64,000 nt of DNA from G032773895 sp965248935 (GTDB lineage: Bacteria; Pseudomonadota; Gammaproteobacteria; Pseudomonadales; Cellvibrionaceae): positions 744,001-808,000 of the forward strand of contig OZ252214.1 of the NCBI GenBank assembly GCA_965248935.1, in the 5' to 3' direction. The notes beneath the pieces were generated by a model. That model had not been told where the DNA came from. It saw nothing but the letters and a program-made list of their open reading frames with translations, and made no database searches. Shown here one piece after another: positions 35,135-44,660 of this stretch. Position 1 is the stretch's first letter, and each line of letters starts with the position of its first letter. Both the position numbers and the translations under genes were made by a program.

Positions 35135-37516
35135 TTATCGGTTTAACCGAAGAGCATTCAATACCACGATAAGGGAACTTAACGACATACCTATGGCTGC
35201 AATATATGGGGGTAATATACCTGTAATTGCAGCGGGAAGTGCAATTACATTATACCCCACCGCCCATATAAAGTTCTGCCGAATAGTGCGTTTTACCATT
35301 TTAGAAAAAGCCATCGCCTTAGCAAGGGTCGAAAGATCGCCGTTCATCAATACGCAATCCGCCTTGGATTCTGCAAGTTGCGTAGAACCCGCGATAGCGA
35401 CGGATAAATCGGCGCCACTTAAAACGGGAACATCATTAATACCATCCCCAACCATCAATATATGCCGCCCCTGTTTTTGTAGGTAGCGGATTCTATCTAG
35501 CTTATCTCCAGGAAGAAGCTCCCCACTAAAGGATTCAATTGAGTATTCTCGACAAAAATCTCTAACATTTTCTTTTCTATCCCCACTTAATACTTCTACT
35601 TCCAATTTCTGGTCGGCAATGTGTTTTAATGCCGAATGAAGGTTTTTTCTTGGTGTATCCTTTAGTAATACCCAAGCAAAAGGATGATTATCTACACTAA
35701 GTAATTGCCACAAACCTTCGCCCGGATAACTTAATTCCAAACTGGAATTTGACAAAGAATACTCCATTTTACCAAAACAAAATTTTCGCCCGTTAATTTC
35801 ACCCTGAATACCCAAACCGGGTGAGACTTTAACATTAACCGCTTGATACACCACCTCTGGTTTGGCAAAGGCATTGGCAATAGGATGGGAGCTATTGAGT
35901 TCCAATGCGGCGATATAATCCAATATATCTTGATCTCTTAACTGAAACCTTTGCGACGATATTCGACGAATTTCCCCAACGCTTAGCTTTCCTTCCGTCA
36001 GGGTTCCCGTTTTATCAAATACAATATTGGTGATATTCGGTAGAGATTCCAAAAAAAACCTGGAGCGAACAAGCATTCCCATTTTTCTTAATTTAAGAGT
36101 GCCGACGGTGAGCGCAACAGGTGTAGCCAAGGATAGTGCGCAGGGACACGTCACCACTAAGACCGAAATAAGAACCCAAAGTATTTTTTCAGGAGCAATA
36201 AAGTACCACCCAACAGCAACAATACTGGCGATCAATAAAACAATACCGACAAAATACGCGGCAATTTTATCTGCCCATTCTTGTTGCTTAGGCTTAGTAC
36301 TGGCCGCATTCTCAATTAGATTTTCAATTTTGGCTAATAGCGTATTTTGTGCAACCGCTAAAACACTCAACCTAATGCCTGTATCGCCATTTGTGGAACC
36401 GGCAAGAACGGTATCCCCCTCCTGCTTCTGCTTTTGTTCAGATTCCCCAGTTAATACAGACTCATCAACCGTTGTTCGACCTTCCTCGATTACACCATCA
36501 AATGGGAAAACCTCACCAGAGGGAACCCAAACATTATCGTCCACTTGAATTTTTTTTAGGGGAACCCGCTTTTTATTTTTTCCATCAAACAATTCAACAG
36601 AAAGAGGCAATAATTGAGACAGATTAGAAAACGTAAAGGCACTGCTATGTCTGGCCTTTGCTTCAATATACCGACCTAACAACAGAAAAAACGTGAGCAT
36701 TGAAATGGAATCAAAATACACATCCCCAGAACGGGTAATGGTTGCGTACCCGCTGGCAAAATACGCAATCGATAAGGCCAAAGCTATAGGCACATCCATA
36801 CTCAAATGGCGTAACCGCAAAGCTCTAAATGCAGAAATAAAAAATGGGTTGGCGCTGTAGAGCAGCACAGGAGTAGCAATAACCCAACTAACGCAACGTA
36901 ATAAAAATTGCCAATGGTCTGATATGCCTTGTATATCTCCTGCATACAACGCAATCGCAACCATCCCCACCTGCATCATGCCTATACCGGCAAGCCCCAA
37001 ACGGAGAAGGAGTTCTTTTTGTTCTTTTTTTTGTATTTCGTCTTGTATAGAGGCGATTGCTGGCTGAGGCTGATAGCCGATCGATTCCAATGACTCCATT
37101 ATTTTGCTTAGCTTAACAAGACTATTGTTCCATTCAATATGGGCTCGCCGACTAGAGACATTAACCTGAACATTCAGCACCCCTTCAATTTTAGCAAGAT
37201 AATTTTCAATCAGCCACGCACAGGCTGCACAGGAAATACCAATAACGTTAAGCTTAGCTAGACGCTTGTTCGCATCTAGCAAGGTAACAAAATCAGCCTG
37301 GACCTCGTCTAAATTATAAGCGTCGAATGGTGTGGTCTTCACACTGGCAGTATTATTTAACGAATCTCGATATTGATAAAAATCAGACAAGCCACCAGAG
37401 TCTATTGCCTGCGCAATAGCCTGACAACCAATACAACAAAAATGCCGATTTTCTCCGCGAATAATTGTGTCATATTGGTTAGTAGACGCTAGACCACAGT
37501 GAAAACAATTTTTCAT
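35135..37516 (-). CDS. ccoI: Copper-exporting P-type ATPase CcoI (FixI)
   Basis: P1B-type ATPase of 793 residues (from the ATG at 37516) that delivers copper for the CcoN CuB site. An N-terminal cysteine cluster (CFHCG, HFCCIGCQA) precedes an HMA domain with GISCAACAWLIE; the membrane part has the CPC ion motif (TCPCALSLA), and the phosphorylation site is DKTGTLTEG with the hinge GDGINDVPVL. The frame is open to a TTG at 37549 directly after the ccoH stop; I prefer the ATG because it gives the usual distance to the first Cys-x-x-Cys. Assembly-operon position fits ccoGHIS. Confidence 0.95.
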   Translation of the reverse strand: MKNCFHCGLASTNQYDTIIRGENRHFCCIGCQAIAQAIDSGGLSDFYQYRDSLNNTASVKTTPFDAYNLDEVQADFVTLLDANKRLAKLNVIGISCAACAWLIENYLAKIEGVLNVQVNVSSRRAHIEWNNSLVKLSKIMESLESIGYQPQPAIASIQDEIQKKEQKELLLRLGLAGIGMMQVGMVAIALYAGDIQGISDHWQFLLRCVSWVIATPVLLYSANPFFISAFRALRLRHLSMDVPIALALSIAYFASGYATITRSGDVYFDSISMLTFFLLLGRYIEAKARHSSAFTFSNLSQLLPLSVELFDGKNKKRVPLKKIQVDDNVWVPSGEVFPFDGVIEEGRTTVDESVLTGESEQKQKQEGDTVLAGSTNGDTGIRLSVLAVAQNTLLAKIENLIENAASTKPKQQEWADKIAAYFVGIVLLIASIVAVGWYFIAPEKILWVLISVLVVTCPCALSLATPVALTVGTLKLRKMGMLVRSRFFLESLPNITNIVFDKTGTLTEGKLSVGEIRRISSQRFQLRDQDILDYIAALELNSSHPIANAFAKPEVVYQAVNVKVSPGLGIQGEINGRKFCFGKMEYSLSNSSLELSYPGEGLWQLLSVDNHPFAWVLLKDTPRKNLHSALKHIADQKLEVEVLSGDRKENVRDFCREYSIESFSGELLPGDKLDRIRYLQKQGRHILMVGDGINDVPVLSGADLSVAIAGSTQLAESKADCVLMNGDLSTLAKAMAFSKMVKRTIRQNFIWAVGYNVIALPAAITGILPPYIAAIGMSLSSLIVVLNALRLNR

Positions 37517-37549
37517 TGAACCGGAATCCAGTTTTTTTTTGGAAACCAA

Positions 37550-38077
37550 TTAGAGTTGAATCTCTTGATTGTGGTCTAAATTAATTTCTGCCGAAATCCG
37601 CCAAGGTAGCTCTGTTTCATTACCTTCAACACTAGATACTGAACTTAATTTTATATACCAGCGACCACGAATAGCGGAATCCAATACACCGACAAACTGG
37701 TTGGAAGATACGTATTTAAGTTCAATATATTGATCTTTTTCTTCATATGCGGGGTGAGAGAGATAAAGTTGAATAACACCTGGCGAATCAACCCATTTAT
37801 TTAATTCAAAAGCAACTTGGTTTTCCATAAGATTAAAGGAAAGTGTTCCAGACACACCGAGCAGAGACGCATTTTTTTCTGCCTGAAAACGATGATTAAT
37901 AAGTTTCCCCTGCTTATAGTAATCATCCACCACTCTATCATCCGATTGAGAAAAAGCGACAATAACTAAAGCTGTGCCGACGAGAATGACAACAAACAAA
38001 GGTGTAAATACAAACCACCCCCAAAATTGAGCATACCAAGGTCTCCCCTCTTCGTTAAGATTTTCTGTGGGTTGCAT
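37550..38077 (-). CDS. ccoH: CcoH/FixH assembly protein
   Basis: A 175-residue protein with a single N-terminal transmembrane helix (about residues 14-38, FWGWFVFTPLFVVILVGTALVI) preceded by PWYAQFWGWF, the FixH signature, then DDYYKQGKLINHRFQAEKNA and a periplasmic beta domain. It stabilises the cbb3 assembly intermediate and interacts with the CcoI/CcoS machinery. It is 33 bases after ccoG and abuts the ccoI reading frame. Confidence 0.92.
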   Translation of the reverse strand: MQPTENLNEEGRPWYAQFWGWFVFTPLFVVILVGTALVIVAFSQSDDRVVDDYYKQGKLINHRFQAEKNASLLGVSGTLSFNLMENQVAFELNKWVDSPGVIQLYLSHPAYEEKDQYIELKYVSSNQFVGVLDSAIRGRWYIKLSSVSSVEGNETELPWRISAEINLDHNQEIQL

Positions 38078-38110
38078 AATTCATTTCCGAAATTAAAACT
38101 TTTCGACCTA

Positions 38111-39607
38111 TCATCGATTTACTTTTTTACGTTTTGGGCCTGGGCCAATAAAACTTGTTGTTTCTTCAGCTTCTAAGTGTTTACTGCCCTCTAGTTCATC
38201 ATCTGCACGAGTTGCTACCTTCAAAGTTATCTCGGCTCTTTCCTTATCAAATTTTTCTCTTGGAATGGAAATTCTAAGGGGCAAGGTAAACACTTCACCA
38301 CTTTCAATGGTGACGGGACGATACCCCTTAACCTTGAATGGGTAGTCGCCCTCAACAACAATGCTGTACGTATGGGGCTCGGAATCCATATTGTTAATTT
38401 TTACCGTATATACATTTTGCACTTCAGCACCGGATATACGATAAAGTCTTGCTCCGCGATCCCGGATCACATCGACACTCAAGGGTGTTCTAACCGATAA
38501 GGTATAGATAAACGCACTGACCATGGCAAAAACAATAAAACAATACCCAAATAGCCTAGGTCGTAAAAAATTGGTACGGCCAGTTGAAAGTTCATCTTCA
38601 GATGTAAAACGTATCAAACCTCTTGGGTAGTACACTTTATCCATTACAGCGTTACACGCATCGACACACAGCCCGCAGTTAATACAATCGTACTGCAATC
38701 CATCTCGTATATCGATGTCCACTGGGCAAACTTGGACACACCAAGAGCAGTCGATGCAATCTCCAAGACCTTTTTTTTTGTAATTTTCCTTGGCTTTTCT
38801 CGCCCCTCTATTTTCTCCACGCTTCATATCATAGTGAACAGCCAGCGTATCGTTATCATACATAACGGACTGAAAGCGTGCGTACGGACACATGTATTTA
38901 CACACTTGCTCTCTTAACCAACCGGCATTCAAATAGGTCATAGTGGTAAAGAACAAAGTCCAGAATGCGGCAATAGGTGAAGCACTAATTTGCAGCATTC
39001 CAAGGTTATTTCTATAGGGTATCAACCCAGCCAGCAACTCCCTTATAGGCACAAAGTAACCGATAAAGGTTATCCCAGTGATAAAAGCCACTAAAACCCA
39101 CAGAAAATGTTTAGTGGATTTCTTGAAAAACTTTCCCACATTCCAGGGCTGTTTATCTAGTTTGATGCGTTTATTTCGATCACCTTCAACAAAATGTTCG
39201 ATGGAAATAAAGATCAACGTCCAAACAGTCTGCGGACATGTAAATCCACACCACACTCGACCAAGCAGTACAGTCACAGTAAACAGTGAAAATGCCGCAA
39301 TAATAAGCAACCAAGCCAATAGCATAAAATCCTGTGGCCAGAAGGTCATCCAGAATATGTGAAATTTTCTTTCAGGAAGGTCAAATAATATCGCTGCTCT
39401 ACCGTCAACAATAAACCACGGCAGTAACAAATAGGCCAAAATAAGCGGGAGACCCGTATAGCGCCGAATACGCTGATAAAAACCAACGATCTTTCGAGTA
39501 TAGATTTTTTCTTGAGCTTCATAGAGGTTGACATAACGGATTGAATCGCCAGAAGCCTTTGACTTTTTATCTGCTTCTTTTTCTATGCGATTTTTTTGGG
39601 ACACCAA
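38111..39607 (-). CDS. ccoG: Cytochrome oxidase accessory protein CcoG (RdxA/FixG)
   Basis: Polytopic 498-residue Cu(II) reductase-like ferredoxin protein of the cbb3 assembly pathway. About five transmembrane helices surround the FTCPQTVW segment; two 4Fe-4S clusters are bound by CIDCSWCVQVCPVDID and CINCGLCVDACNAVM; a periplasmic Ig-like domain (EPHTYSIVVEGDYPFKVKG) ends the protein. Two non-ATG starts compete: TTG at 39607 and GTG at 39604, both behind GAGG. The gene is separated from ccoP by 80 bases. Confidence 0.94.
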   Translation of the reverse strand: MVSQKNRIEKEADKKSKASGDSIRYVNLYEAQEKIYTRKIVGFYQRIRRYTGLPLILAYLLLPWFIVDGRAAILFDLPERKFHIFWMTFWPQDFMLLAWLLIIAAFSLFTVTVLLGRVWCGFTCPQTVWTLIFISIEHFVEGDRNKRIKLDKQPWNVGKFFKKSTKHFLWVLVAFITGITFIGYFVPIRELLAGLIPYRNNLGMLQISASPIAAFWTLFFTTMTYLNAGWLREQVCKYMCPYARFQSVMYDNDTLAVHYDMKRGENRGARKAKENYKKKGLGDCIDCSWCVQVCPVDIDIRDGLQYDCINCGLCVDACNAVMDKVYYPRGLIRFTSEDELSTGRTNFLRPRLFGYCFIVFAMVSAFIYTLSVRTPLSVDVIRDRGARLYRISGAEVQNVYTVKINNMDSEPHTYSIVVEGDYPFKVKGYRPVTIESGEVFTLPLRISIPREKFDKERAEITLKVATRADDELEGSKHLEAEETTSFIGPGPKRKKVNR

Positions 39608-39687
39608 TCAATACCTCTACAAAACTCCAAGTACATTTAAAGTACTATTATTTTCAGTTTTGAACTATTTACTCATATTCAAGTGAC

Positions 39688-40587
39688 TTACTCATATTCA
39701 AGCGACAACTTATAAACATATGCCGTTAACAAATGAATTTTTTCGTCACGCAACATCTCTTTTTGCGCTGGCATTTGGTTATTTAAACCATTGCGAACAG
39801 AATGTTGAACCCCCTGACGAGAGCCATCGTACAACCATACTTCATCCGTTAAATTCGGAGCACCCAAGCTTTGCTGGCCTTTGCCTTCGGCACCATGGCA
39901 CGCCACACAGGTTTGTTGGAATACCTGCTGACCAGCCTGAACGAGCTGAGGGTTATATTCTTGTCCCGACAATTGCAATACATACTCAGTAACCGACTCT
40001 ACGCTCTGTTCACCAATAACCTTGCCCCAAGCAGGCATAATACCGTTGCGGCCATGGGTAATAGTCTGTTTAATCGTTTCAGGGGAACCACCGTACAACC
40101 AATCAGAGTCCGTTAAGTTTGGAAAGCCAAGGAACCCACCGCCATCGGCCCCATGGCACACAGCACAGTTATTCGAAAACAAACGTGTTGCCATCTTCAT
40201 AGCACGTCCATCGTGGACTAATTCTTCCACGGGCATTTTTGCATAAATATCGTAACTGTCTTTATAGTCTTCTCTGGCTTTTTCCTGATCAGCGCGCAGC
40301 TCAGATACAGATGTCCAGCCAATAATACCCTTCCAGGCTCCCATACCTGGATAAAGAATCAAATAGATTGCGCCAAAGATTAGCGTAAGAATAAATAACT
40401 GAAACCACCACTTAGGCAGCGGGTTATCATATTCTTCAATGCCATCATATATATGGCCAGTTGTTCGATTTTCAGGGTCATCAGAATCGTTAACTGCTAC
40501 CTTACAGTTAGCCAATAACACCCAAATAACTAAAGCTAAACAGATTACAGTTAAGACAATAATCCACACACTCCAAAAAGTACTCAT
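39688..40587 (-). CDS. ccoP: cbb3 oxidase subunit III, diheme cytochrome c CcoP
   Basis: Membrane-anchored diheme cytochrome c that passes electrons to CcoO/CcoN. The 299 residues have two N-terminal transmembrane helices (about 8-27 and 60-80) and two heme c sites, CAVCH at 141-145 and CVACH at 227-231, with methionine ligands in IMPAWG and QMPAQ. The signature NPLPKWWFQLFILTLIFG lies between. It overlaps ccoQ by four bases (ATGA). Confidence 0.97.
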   Translation of the reverse strand: MSTFWSVWIIVLTVICLALVIWVLLANCKVAVNDSDDPENRTTGHIYDGIEEYDNPLPKWWFQLFILTLIFGAIYLILYPGMGAWKGIIGWTSVSELRADQEKAREDYKDSYDIYAKMPVEELVHDGRAMKMATRLFSNNCAVCHGADGGGFLGFPNLTDSDWLYGGSPETIKQTITHGRNGIMPAWGKVIGEQSVESVTEYVLQLSGQEYNPQLVQAGQQVFQQTCVACHGAEGKGQQSLGAPNLTDEVWLYDGSRQGVQHSVRNGLNNQMPAQKEMLRDEKIHLLTAYVYKLSLEYE

Positions 40588-40793
40588 ATTTTGCCCTGCC
40601 CTGCTTCATCATCTTTGCGATGAAATTCAGTATTGTTTTCAGGTTCTTTAATTGTTATGTCATCAGAAAACGGAAGGTTTGCAGCTTCCTCAAATTGTTT
40701 TTTGCGGCTTGGCGAAAAAGCCCACCAACACACACCAAAAAATGCAATGGCGACCAAAACCGTTGAGATAGAACCAAGAACGCTATTATTCAT
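40584..40793 (-). CDS. ccoQ: cbb3 oxidase subunit CcoQ
   Basis: A 69-residue single-helix subunit that stabilises the complex. One transmembrane segment (GSISTVLVAIAFFGVCWWAF) ends in the motif FSPSRKKQFEEAANLPF, typical of CcoQ. It overlaps ccoP by ATGA and follows ccoO by five bases. Confidence 0.95.
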   Translation of the reverse strand: MNNSVLGSISTVLVAIAFFGVCWWAFSPSRKKQFEEAANLPFSDDITIKEPENNTEFHRKDDEAGQGKI

Positions 40794-40798
40794 TGTGC

Positions 40799-41410
40799 CT
40801 ACCTCTTTTCAGTTTTTAATGTGCCGAGCTGCTGAAGATAAGCAATCAAAGCATCAATTTCTTTTTTGCCTTCCACAACGGATTTTGCTCCTGCAATATT
40901 TTCATCGGTATAGGGCACACCCACTTTACGCAAAGCGGCCATTTTTGCACCTGTGTATTTTCCATCTAAATCAGCATCAAATAGCCAGGGGAATTTCGGC
41001 ATATTGGATTCAGGCACAACACTTCGCGGGTTATATAGATGCACTCTGTGCCACGTATCGGAATACCGCTTACCTACACGTGCCAAGTCTGGCCCTGTTC
41101 GCTTTGAACCCCACAAAAATGGATGTTCATAAACGGATTCTCCGGCAACAGAGTAGTGACCGTAACGCTCAACTTCTGCACGTAAAGGTCTAACCATTTG
41201 TGTATGGCATACGCTGCAACCCTCGCGGATATAAATATCACGACCTTCCAATTCAAGCGCGGCCAAGGGTTTTAACCCCTCAATAGGTTCGGTTGTTTCA
41301 GGTAAAAAGAATTGAGGCACAACCTGCACCAGACCACCGAAACTAATCGCAACAATAACTAAGATAATCATCAAACCAATGTTTTTTTCGACCAAATCAT
41401 GATTTTTCAT
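40799..41410 (-). CDS. ccoO: cbb3 oxidase subunit II, monoheme cytochrome c CcoO
   Basis: Monoheme membrane cytochrome of 203 residues. One N-terminal helix (GLMIILVIVAISFGGLV) precedes the heme site CSVCH at Cys65, followed by TQMVRPLRAEVERYGHYSVAGE, the CcoO family signature. The reading frame is open ten codons further, but the ATG at 41410 is preceded by the strong ribosome site GGGGAGGG overlapping the end of ccoN, so I use it. The gap to ccoN is four bases. Confidence 0.97.
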   Translation of the reverse strand: MKNHDLVEKNIGLMIILVIVAISFGGLVQVVPQFFLPETTEPIEGLKPLAALELEGRDIYIREGCSVCHTQMVRPLRAEVERYGHYSVAGESVYEHPFLWGSKRTGPDLARVGKRYSDTWHRVHLYNPRSVVPESNMPKFPWLFDADLDGKYTGAKMAALRKVGVPYTDENIAGAKSVVEGKKEIDALIAYLQQLGTLKTEKR

Positions 41411-41414
41411 ATCG

Positions 41415-42872
41415 TTAACCCTCCCCTTCTTGTTTTTCATCGGCCAGGGTTCGATACATGTTGTAGGTCATCAACAGCATTCCTGTTAAGAAAAAAGCAC
41501 CGCCAAGAAAACGGACAAAATATCCTGGGTAGCTCGCCTCAACGGACTCAACAAAACTATAGGTAAGTGAACCATCAGAATTAAAAGCTCGCCACATTAA
41601 GCCCTGCATAATCCCATTCACCCACATAGATGCGATATAGAGAACCGTGCCAACCGTCGCCAACCAGAAATGCGCGTTAATTAATGTAATACTCCACATT
41701 CCTTTTTTATCGGATAAAACCGGCAGTAAGTGATAAACCGCGCCAATAGAAACCATGGCAACCCAACCCAATGCACCTGAGTGAACATGACCAATTGTCC
41801 AATCGGTATTGTGCGACAAAGCATTCACCGTTTTGATTGACATCATCGGCCCTTCAAAAGTAGACATTCCATAAAACGAAAGTGATACCACCAAAAAGCG
41901 CAAGGTAGGGTCGGTACGCAACTTATGCCACGCACCCGACAACGTCATAATACCGTTAATCATTCCTCCCCAAGATGGAGCAAGCAGAATAATCGACATA
42001 ACCGCGCCCAGTGATTGAGCCCAGTCTGGCAACGCTGAATAATGCAAATGGTGAGGGCCAGCCCAGATATAAATGGAGACAAGTGCCCAAAAATGCACAA
42101 TAGAAAGTTGATAGGAATAGACGGGGCGCCCAGCTTGCTTGGGCACAAAGTAATACATAATGCCCAAAAACCCCGCCGTTAGGAAAAACCCAACTGCATT
42201 ATGGCCATACCACCATTGAACCATCGCATCAGTTGCGCCGCCGTATGCGGAATAAGATTTTGTTAACGTCACCGGCACCGCCGCACTGTTAACAACATGC
42301 AAAATCGCAACGGTAATAATAAACGCACCAAAAAACCAGTTGGCAACATAAATGTGCGAGGTTTTTCGCTTAACAATGGTGCCAAAAAACACAATAGCGT
42401 AGGCCACCCAAACCAAGGTAATGGCAATATCAATTGGCCATTCTAACTCTGCGTATTCTTTTGCACTGGTCATTCCCATTGGCAGCGTAATCGCTGCGGC
42501 CACGATAATTAACTGCCACCCCCAAAAGGTAAATGGAATTAAAATTCCACCAAATAATGGTGCCTGACAAGTTCGCTGAACTACAAAATAGGAAGAGGCA
42601 AAGAGTGCGCAACCACCAAAAGCAAAGATTACAGCATTGGTATGCAACGGACGTAAACGGCCAAAGTGCGAATACGGCTGAAAAAGATCATTCAAGTCCG
42701 GCCACATCAATTGTGCTGCAAGCAGTACCCCCACAGCCATACCTACAACTCCCCAAATGACGGTCATCACCGCAAACTGACGCACCACTTTATAGTTATA
42801 TTTGTAGTTATATTTGTAGTTATATGCAGACTGAGTTGTTGCACCCTGTTGAGATGACAAATCACTAGTCAT
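41415..42872 (-). CDS. ccoN: cbb3 oxidase catalytic subunit I CcoN
   Basis: Heme-copper oxidase catalytic subunit, 485 residues from the ATG at 42872. Heme and CuB histidines appear in RPLHTNAVIFAFGG, WWYGHNAVGFFLT, and HHLHYSALPDWAQ, and SHNTDWTIGHVHSGALGW, all standard CcoN blocks. The open frame reaches 43007, but the extra 45 codons do not fit the family. Just after the start, three 12-bp repeats encode YNYKYNYKYNYK, an unusual tract before the first transmembrane helix. It heads ccoNOQP and has an Anr/FNR-type box upstream. Confidence 0.97.
   Translation of the reverse strand: MTSDLSSQQGATTQSAYNYKYNYKYNYKVVRQFAVMTVIWGVVGMAVGVLLAAQLMWPDLNDLFQPYSHFGRLRPLHTNAVIFAFGGCALFASSYFVVQRTCQAPLFGGILIPFTFWGWQLIIVAAAITLPMGMTSAKEYAELEWPIDIAITLVWVAYAIVFFGTIVKRKTSHIYVANWFFGAFIITVAILHVVNSAAVPVTLTKSYSAYGGATDAMVQWWYGHNAVGFFLTAGFLGIMYYFVPKQAGRPVYSYQLSIVHFWALVSIYIWAGPHHLHYSALPDWAQSLGAVMSIILLAPSWGGMINGIMTLSGAWHKLRTDPTLRFLVVSLSFYGMSTFEGPMMSIKTVNALSHNTDWTIGHVHSGALGWVAMVSIGAVYHLLPVLSDKKGMWSITLINAHFWLATVGTVLYIASMWVNGIMQGLMWRAFNSDGSLTYSFVESVEASYPGYFVRFLGGAFFLTGMLLMTYNMYRTLADEKQEGEG
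42791..42826 (-). repeat. 12-bp coding tandem repeat at the 5' end of ccoN
   Basis: Three copies of a 12-base unit (plus-strand TGTAGTTATATT, the first starting TATAG) encode repeated Tyr-Asn-Tyr-Lys just ahead of the first membrane helix of CcoN. Confidence 0.85.
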
Positions 42873-43029
42873 AGTTAGTTTCCAAAACGCTTTAGTGTAG
42901 TTAAATTTTAAGTTGAGTGTTTTTTGTTCATTTTTGGGAAAAATGAACTGGCCCAAATGCACTAACCATAGTGACAAGTAGCAACAAGACGCATGATAAG
43001 CGTACATTTTTCCGACTAGAATTATTTAT

Positions 43030-43077
43030 TAGAGCAATTATAGACAGCAATAGTGGCTCGTATTTGATACGGATCAA
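43030..43077 (-). promoter_or_regulatory. Anr/FNR-type promoter of ccoNOQP
   Basis: TTGATACGGATCAA at 43064-43077 is a perfect FNR box (TTGAT-N4-ATCAA). On the minus strand a TATAAT at 43042-43037 follows, which places initiation near 43030 and the box centre at about -40.5, the class II position for FNR-type activators. The leader before ccoN would be about 160 bases. Low-oxygen induction of the oxidase operon is therefore expected. Confidence 0.85.
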
Positions 43078-43098
43078 ACGGTCAGAATTGCATACCAA

Positions 43099-43158
43099 GA
43101 TACGCCAGGTACTCAAAGTAAACCCATACCTGGATTGATACGCCAAATTGATACGCCA
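43099..43158. repeat. Three direct GATACGCCA repeats upstream of the ccoN promoter
   Basis: GATACGCCA occurs at 43099-43107, 43137-43145 and 43150-43158; the last two are part of a 13-base direct repeat ATTGATACGCCAA. They sit just upstream of the FNR box, between argG and ccoN. They may bind a second regulator, or may be a decayed FNR-like site (TTGATACGCCAATCAA). Confidence 0.5.
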
Positions 43159-43198
43159 ATCAAAAATAGAGCCTGTTGCTAAAAAGCAAAGCAAAGGC

Positions 43199-44422
43199 TT
43201 ATAAAAAGCCTCTGCCTTTCTGAGCAGCAATACGCATTCTCAACGCATTTAACTTAATAAAGCCTTCGGCATCTTTTTGGTTATAGGCACCGGCATCATC
43301 CTCAAATGTTGCAACTTTTTCATCGAACAAACTGTCATCCGAACGACGCCCTACTACCGATACCGAGCCCTTGTACAGCTTCAGGCGAACATCTCCGTTT
43401 ACCACCTGTTGAGACTCATCGATTGCCGCTTGCATCATCTTGCGCTCAGGGCTCCACCAATAGCCGTTATAAACCAGCTCAGCATACTTAGGCATAAGGG
43501 AATCTTTGAGATGAGCGGCCTCTCGATCAAGCGTGAGCGATTCAATCGCCCTGTGTGCAGGAAGAAGAATTGTCCCCCCAGGCGTTTCATAACAACCACG
43601 AGACTTCATGCCAACGTAACGGTTTTCAACAATATCCAAGCGTCCTATGCCGTGTGTACCGCCCAACGTATTTAAGGTTTCCATAATCGTTGCAGGAGAC
43701 ATTGGTTCACCATTTATTGCCACTGGGTCACCACATTTGTAGGAAATCTCGATATATTCAGGCTTATCTGGCGCATTTTCAGGAGAGACAGACCAACGCC
43801 ACATATCGTCTTCCGCTTCCATCCAGGGGTTTTCAAGAATATCGCCTTCGTAAGAGATATGCAGAAGGTTGGCATCCATAGAATAGGGAGACTTCTTCTG
43901 AGCTTTTGCGTAGTCCACAGGAATACTGTGCTGCTTACAATAATCCATAAGTGATTCACGGGAAGTCAAATCCCACTCACGCCAAGGCGCAATTACTTTA
44001 ATACCAGGCTTCAATGCATAAGCACCTAACTCGAAACGCACTTGGTCATTCCCTTTTCCGGTCGCACCATGAGAAATAGCATCGGCGCCTGTTTCGTTTG
44101 CAATTTCAATTAAGCGCTTAGAAATCAGTGGCCGGGCAATCGAAGTACCGAGTAAATACTCGCCTTCATAGATTGCATTCGCACGAAACATAGGGAAGAC
44201 AAAGTCACGAGCAAACTCTTCACGTAGGTCATCAATATAAATTTCCTTGACCCCCATAGCCTCGGCTTTCGCTCGCGCAGGCTCAACTTCCTCACCTTGA
44301 CCAATATCAGCCGTAAAAGTAACAACTTCACACTGGTAAGTTTCCTGTAACCATTTTACGATGACAGAAGTATCCAACCCACCGGAATAGGCAAGAACGA
44401 CCTTGTTAATTGAGTCTGACAT
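43199..44422 (-). CDS. argG: Argininosuccinate synthase
   Basis: ATP-dependent ligation of citrulline and aspartate in arginine synthesis. The N-type ATP pyrophosphatase loop AYSGGLDTSVIVKWL begins at residue 9, with the conserved GATGKGNDQVRFE and SPYSMDANLLHISYEG downstream. From the ATG at 44422 it is 407 residues, a normal length; this start has AGGA nine bases ahead. An upstream in-frame ATG at 44452 exists because an 11-base unit GACATAGTTTG is duplicated across the start region. It diverges from the DUF3857 gene. Confidence 0.97.
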   Translation of the reverse strand: MSDSINKVVLAYSGGLDTSVIVKWLQETYQCEVVTFTADIGQGEEVEPARAKAEAMGVKEIYIDDLREEFARDFVFPMFRANAIYEGEYLLGTSIARPLISKRLIEIANETGADAISHGATGKGNDQVRFELGAYALKPGIKVIAPWREWDLTSRESLMDYCKQHSIPVDYAKAQKKSPYSMDANLLHISYEGDILENPWMEAEDDMWRWSVSPENAPDKPEYIEISYKCGDPVAINGEPMSPATIMETLNTLGGTHGIGRLDIVENRYVGMKSRGCYETPGGTILLPAHRAIESLTLDREAAHLKDSLMPKYAELVYNGYWWSPERKMMQAAIDESQQVVNGDVRLKLYKGSVSVVGRRSDDSLFDEKVATFEDDAGAYNQKDAEGFIKLNALRMRIAAQKGRGFL

Positions 44423-44660
44423 AGTTTGTCCTGACATTGCGTGTCTTGACATAGTTTGCTCCGCAGATTGCTCGTGGGCTTTTGGGTAAATTATCGGGCC
44501 TGAACACTGATTACACCGAATTTTGGGGGCGCGATTTTATCCTGAAAAGGGCCAAAAAGACAGTCTTAGTAACGTATACAACACAGATAAGTCTGTTATA
44601 AAGTCACTTTTCGCCACACATATTCTTTTATTCAAACGTATATATTGCTAAATTACCAAA

